DNA of 64,000 nucleotides. Origin: Centropus unirufus (lineage: Eukaryota; Chordata; Aves; Cuculiformes; Centropidae). Shown in pieces: positions 63,001 through 64,000 of the stretch. Every line of letters starts with the position of its first letter. Position 1 is the first letter of the stretch. The stretch covers positions 213,803 to 277,802 of the forward strand of contig VYZI01000525.1 in NCBI GenBank assembly GCA_013397695.1, given 5' to 3'. A program made the translations under genes and the position numbers. A model generated the notes under the pieces. That model saw nothing but the letters and a program-made list of their open reading frames with translations, was not told where the DNA came from and did not search any database.

Positions 63001-63683
63001 TTGGACAACTCTGGTTCCCCCTTCCCTTTAACAAGTCAGAAACCCAGATTGTGAGTGGTAGACTGAAATTTTTTGAAATTATGTTTTAATGTTAACCTTA
63101 TTATGTAGCATTCCGACACCAACACAAGCTGTAGGTACTGGCCTAGTGAAGGTGATGGAGTGAACCGCAAAAACAACCATTCATTATTTAGTGAGATTGC
63201 CTTTTAAAAAACAAATAAAAGCACTCCAGCCAGCCTAGCAGAAGAGGGAAGCTGAATTGTTGATCAATGGATTTAAAAGTAAAATTTATGTGTAACTTCT
63301 TATTTTCTTTGATTCTTTGCAAGTAGATCTCATCTGATCCTACTTGAGGGGACAAAGGAAAGTTGTAGAGATTAAATACTACTACATATTTCAGAACATT
63401 AAGCAGGTTTGCTTTGGTATTCAATCTACTCTAAATCACTTCTATATTGGATGAGGTACTAGCAAAATACTATGATGATCTTGAAGTTTGACGTCTATAC
63501 ACATTCTAAGGTGTTCATAGAATAAATGTTTTTCCTTCCTTTTACCTAATCAGCGCTATCAAAGTATACCCGATCAAATGGTAGGACAGAAAGAGATAGA
63601 ATAGAACTCCTCCAGGATGCAGAACCTTTGGATTTTAATGCAGACTCAATTAATGATGACCCTCTTGAATCGGACTCAGGAAG
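44854..63683 (+). CDS. LMBRD2: LMBRD2, LMBR1 domain-containing protein 2 (16 coding exons, last one missing)
   Basis: LMBRD2 is a multi-pass membrane protein of the LMBR1/limb-region family, reported to modulate beta2-adrenergic receptor signalling. Exons: 44854-45027, 45959-46038, 48643-48738, 49477-49644, 51197-51407, 52610-52684, 53011-53124, 53722-53905, 54755-54936, 55717-55850, 56078-56183, 56921-57018, 59118-59221, 60427-60473, 62233-62335 and 63554-63683. They make 2006 bases, 668 codons and two leftover bases, all in phase. Human is about 695 residues, so one short exon lies past 64000. Nine hydrophobic segments fit the family: about residues 4-22, 32-52, 97-122, 140-165, 180-205, 378-400, 404-425, 430-450 and 520-540. 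Charged coiled-coil-like stretches lie at about 225-250 and 570-595. Two N-glycosylation sequons (NSS, NGS) lie in the first luminal or extracellular loop. The start at MSGAALGLEIV is the family start; a Met ten codons upstream is rejected because the family begins at MSG. Confidence 0.97.
45215..45700 (-). mobile_element. CR1 LINE tail, antisense
   Basis: Reversed CR1 3'UTR: ggaattgaccttaaagatca, gggatggggcatccatggct, tgtgccaccacctcaccacc. LMBRD2 intron after the first coding exon. Confidence 0.85.
45959..46038 (+). CDS. LMBRD2: LMBRD2 coding exon 2
   Basis: Acceptor gtcttttag, donor gtatca. It encodes TIYNRCKLAVNSSPAESNGS and YVTLAP, a loop with two N-X-S sequons. The loop is a few residues shorter than in the human protein as I recall it. 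Confidence 0.92.
46215..47190 (-). mobile_element. CR1 LINE, antisense, about 1 kb
   Basis: - strand pieces: LSKFADDTKLSRSIDLLQGR, SHQGFRKGRSCLTNLILFYD, NPVDLVYRDFSETLNI. Same subfamily as the 13.2-14.9 kb copy (shared tccactactaaatgatgtcc). It ends at a TA microsatellite. Confidence 0.88.
47190..47212. repeat. (TA)n microsatellite
   Basis: A tacatatatatatatata run at the truncated end of the CR1 copy. Confidence 0.9.
47505..47580 (+). mobile_element. Short CR1 3' end
   Basis: gtggttggacttgatctcag, aggtcttttccaacc and two gattctgtga-like end repeats. Only about 75 bases remain. Confidence 0.75.
48643..48738 (+). CDS. LMBRD2: LMBRD2 coding exon 3
   Basis: Acceptor ctttacag, donor gtaagt. 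It encodes KQKCFKPWSYIPNGIMPIFW and the start of membrane segment 3. Confidence 0.94.
49477..49644 (+). CDS. LMBRD2: LMBRD2 coding exon 4
   Basis: Acceptor ccttctag, donor gtaagt. It encodes [20 protein letters not shown] and membrane segment 4 (YYGTYLLIFGAFLIYVAV). Confidence 0.96.
50405..51115 (-). mobile_element. CR1 LINE, antisense, close to LMBRD2 exon 5
   Basis: + strand begins gaatcatagaatccttaagg; on the - strand VPLYSAVVRPHLESCVQFWA is readable. Ends about 80 bases before the exon at 51197. Confidence 0.88.
51197..51407 (+). CDS. LMBRD2: LMBRD2 coding exon 5
   Basis: Acceptor tttccttag, donor gtaagt. It encodes membrane segment 5 ([20 protein letters not shown]) and the cytosolic KLMTEKADAEENLEDIM stretch. 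An antisense CR1 ends only about 80 bases upstream. Confidence 0.96.
52130..52266 (-). mobile_element. CR1 tail, antisense (left arm of inverted pair)
   Basis: agaagggacctacaatgatt and ttgtccaaatgcctgg are reversed CR1 tail text. Faces the sense copy that starts right after it. Confidence 0.7.
52267..52550 (+). mobile_element. CR1 tail, sense (right arm of inverted pair)
   Basis: gaagcgtttctttaccaaga, ctggagtggtgttcagtgcc and gcatttgggcaatgcccttt are sense CR1 tail text. The end lies 60 bases before the exon at 52610. Confidence 0.72.
52610..52684 (+). CDS. LMBRD2: LMBRD2 coding exon 6
   Basis: Acceptor cctcaacag, donor gtaaca. It encodes EVRKVSESIKYNHPLRKCVD and TILKK. Two opposed CR1 tails lie just upstream. 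Confidence 0.95.
53011..53124 (+). CDS. LMBRD2: LMBRD2 coding exon 7
   Basis: Acceptor tcttccag, donor gtatgt. It encodes CPTEYQERMGRNMDDYEDFD and SEKSLVKLHKQ, the acidic cytosolic loop. Confidence 0.96.
53722..53905 (+). CDS. LMBRD2: LMBRD2 coding exon 8
   Basis: Acceptor tattatag, donor gtaagt. It encodes [32 protein letters not shown] and IIQYFYTPTV. Confidence 0.96.
54755..54936 (+). CDS. LMBRD2: LMBRD2 coding exon 9
   Basis: Acceptor ttttccag, donor gtaagt. It encodes EWYWECLLRPWFYRVLAVVL, the VVVVWSECTFFS segment and FIQLAEKTYNYIYIE: two hydrophobic segments and their loop. Confidence 0.96.
55717..55850 (+). CDS. LMBRD2: LMBRD2 coding exon 10
   Basis: Acceptor cccctag, donor gtgagt. 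It encodes MACFLTIFFLSICVYSTVFR and [20 protein letters not shown]. Confidence 0.96.
56078..56183 (+). CDS. LMBRD2: LMBRD2 coding exon 11
   Basis: Acceptor ttgtgcag, donor gtaagt. It encodes [20 protein letters not shown] and ISHKNTQPTAYTS. Confidence 0.95.
56921..57018 (+). CDS. LMBRD2: LMBRD2 coding exon 12
   Basis: Acceptor cttttccag, donor gtgagt. It encodes IMGSMRVLSFIADG and the last membrane segment FYIYYPMLVVILCIATYF. Confidence 0.95.
57295..57632 (+). mobile_element. CR1 3' tail
   Basis: ggacaaggggtgatggtttt, aggaagaaatttttcat, and an end of ctgtgattctatgatct. LMBRD2 intron after coding exon 12. Confidence 0.85.
57633..59117. other. LMBRD2 intron 12, right part
   Basis: Plain AT-rich intron; nothing recognised. 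Confidence 0.6.
59118..59221 (+). CDS. LMBRD2: LMBRD2 coding exon 13
   Basis: Acceptor tttaccag, donor gtaagc. It encodes LGTRCLNLLGFQQFMGDSEM and DEGKELIRR. Confidence 0.95.
60427..60473 (+). CDS. LMBRD2: LMBRD2 coding exon 14 (47 bases)
   Basis: Acceptor atttacag, donor gtatga. It encodes EKRKRQRQEEGENRRR, a highly charged cytosolic helix. Too short to stand out alone; fixed by phase and family match. Confidence 0.9.
60474..62232. other. LMBRD2 intron 14
   Basis: Plain intron except the 12-bp tandem repeat at 60844. The following intron (62336-63553) holds a purine-rich A/G run at about 62938-62990 and nothing else seen. All introns of the three genes not listed here are likewise featureless. 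Confidence 0.6.
60844..60879. repeat. 12-bp tandem repeat, three copies
   Basis: ttcactgttgta three times without error. On the - strand it would read YNSE three times, but lies in an LMBRD2 intron with no splice support. Confidence 0.95.
62233..62335 (+). CDS. LMBRD2: LMBRD2 coding exon 15
   Basis: Acceptor ctattcag, donor gtaagc. It encodes EWKERYGNRDDSTRNRVVHT and KESSFSETNTNR, a polar cytosolic tail. Confidence 0.93.
63554..63683 (+). CDS. LMBRD2: LMBRD2 coding exon 16
   Basis: Acceptor cctaatcag, donor gtgaga. It encodes KYTRSNGRTERDRIELLQDA, then EPLDFNAD and DPLESDSG. Two bases of the next codon remain; the final exon is beyond the window. Confidence 0.94.
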
Positions 63684-64000
63684 GTGAGAAATCTACTGTT
63701 ATTTACCTTTAAAAGATAGGTGTTCTGTCTTCTGGCCTATGGCAACTATATCTAATGGCTTCATGAAAACAGTTTTGAAAACAAAATTGTTGTCTCACAA
63801 AGCTCTTTTCCTTCTGCCACCCCTGTGATATGGGTATTGTTTCAAAACCACTTGAAACCTAAATGGTTTTTAGTTGACTGTAAGTTTGTATATTGACATA
63901 ATCAGCAAAACACTGCATGTAAAAGCAGAAATGAAAGAACTGGTAGATGGTCTGCATATGCACAAGATAAGGTTTTCTCTAATTTCCTACAAGGCTTTAG

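Noticed and set aside
1..64000. CRISPR arrays, operons, phage or other prokaryotic systems
   Set aside because: No spaced direct repeats or compact gene clusters; the whole window is intron-rich vertebrate DNA.

Overview
This is a stretch of bird nuclear DNA. The evidence for a bird is the many CR1 LINE tails with avian-type 3' ends (…GATTCTGTGA), a class II-like endogenous retrovirus relic, small introns, and three vertebrate genes whose coding exons join in frame. No prokaryotic or organellar sequence is seen. The gene order NADK2 > < SKP2 < > LMBRD2 is the order known from human 5p13. In chicken that block lies on the Z chromosome, so Z linkage is likely here too (inference).

Layout. (1) 1-3778 is the last part of NADK2 intron 1; the first coding exon, with the mitochondrial presequence, lies outside the window. 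(2) 3779-21014, + strand: eleven NADK2 coding exons in perfect phase (345 codons plus stop), followed by a long 3'UTR with poly(A) signals near 22087 and 23482. (3) 25512-34455, - strand: the complete ten-exon SKP2 coding sequence (416 codons plus stop), tail to tail with NADK2. (4) About 33.9-35.2 kb: a CpG island, interrupted by an 85-base assembly gap, that serves as a head-to-head SKP2/LMBRD2 promoter. It holds a ~100 bp tandem duplication, each unit carrying a GGGAGCTGTAGTTCC element. (5) 34901-44797: LMBRD2 intron 1, with a CR1 element interrupted by a 5'-truncated endogenous retrovirus in the opposite orientation. (6) 44854-63683, + strand: sixteen LMBRD2 coding exons (668 complete codons); only the last short coding exon is missing.

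How the genes work. NADK2 makes NADP in mitochondria. SKP2 is the substrate-binding F-box subunit of an SCF ubiquitin ligase that drives the cell cycle. LMBRD2 is a nine-pass LMBR1-family membrane protein linked to G-protein-coupled receptor signalling. There is no sign that the three share a pathway. The link is positional: SKP2 and LMBRD2 share a promoter island, and NADK2 and SKP2 have converging 3' ends.

Apart from exons, about fifteen CR1 fragments in both orientations, one ERV, one probable MIR-like SINE and a few microsatellites, the introns show nothing I can name. I did not find a new biological system. The most unusual points are the duplicated promoter unit, the ERV nested in CR1, the inverted pair of CR1 tails close to an LMBRD2 exon, and a changed phosphorylation region in SKP2.
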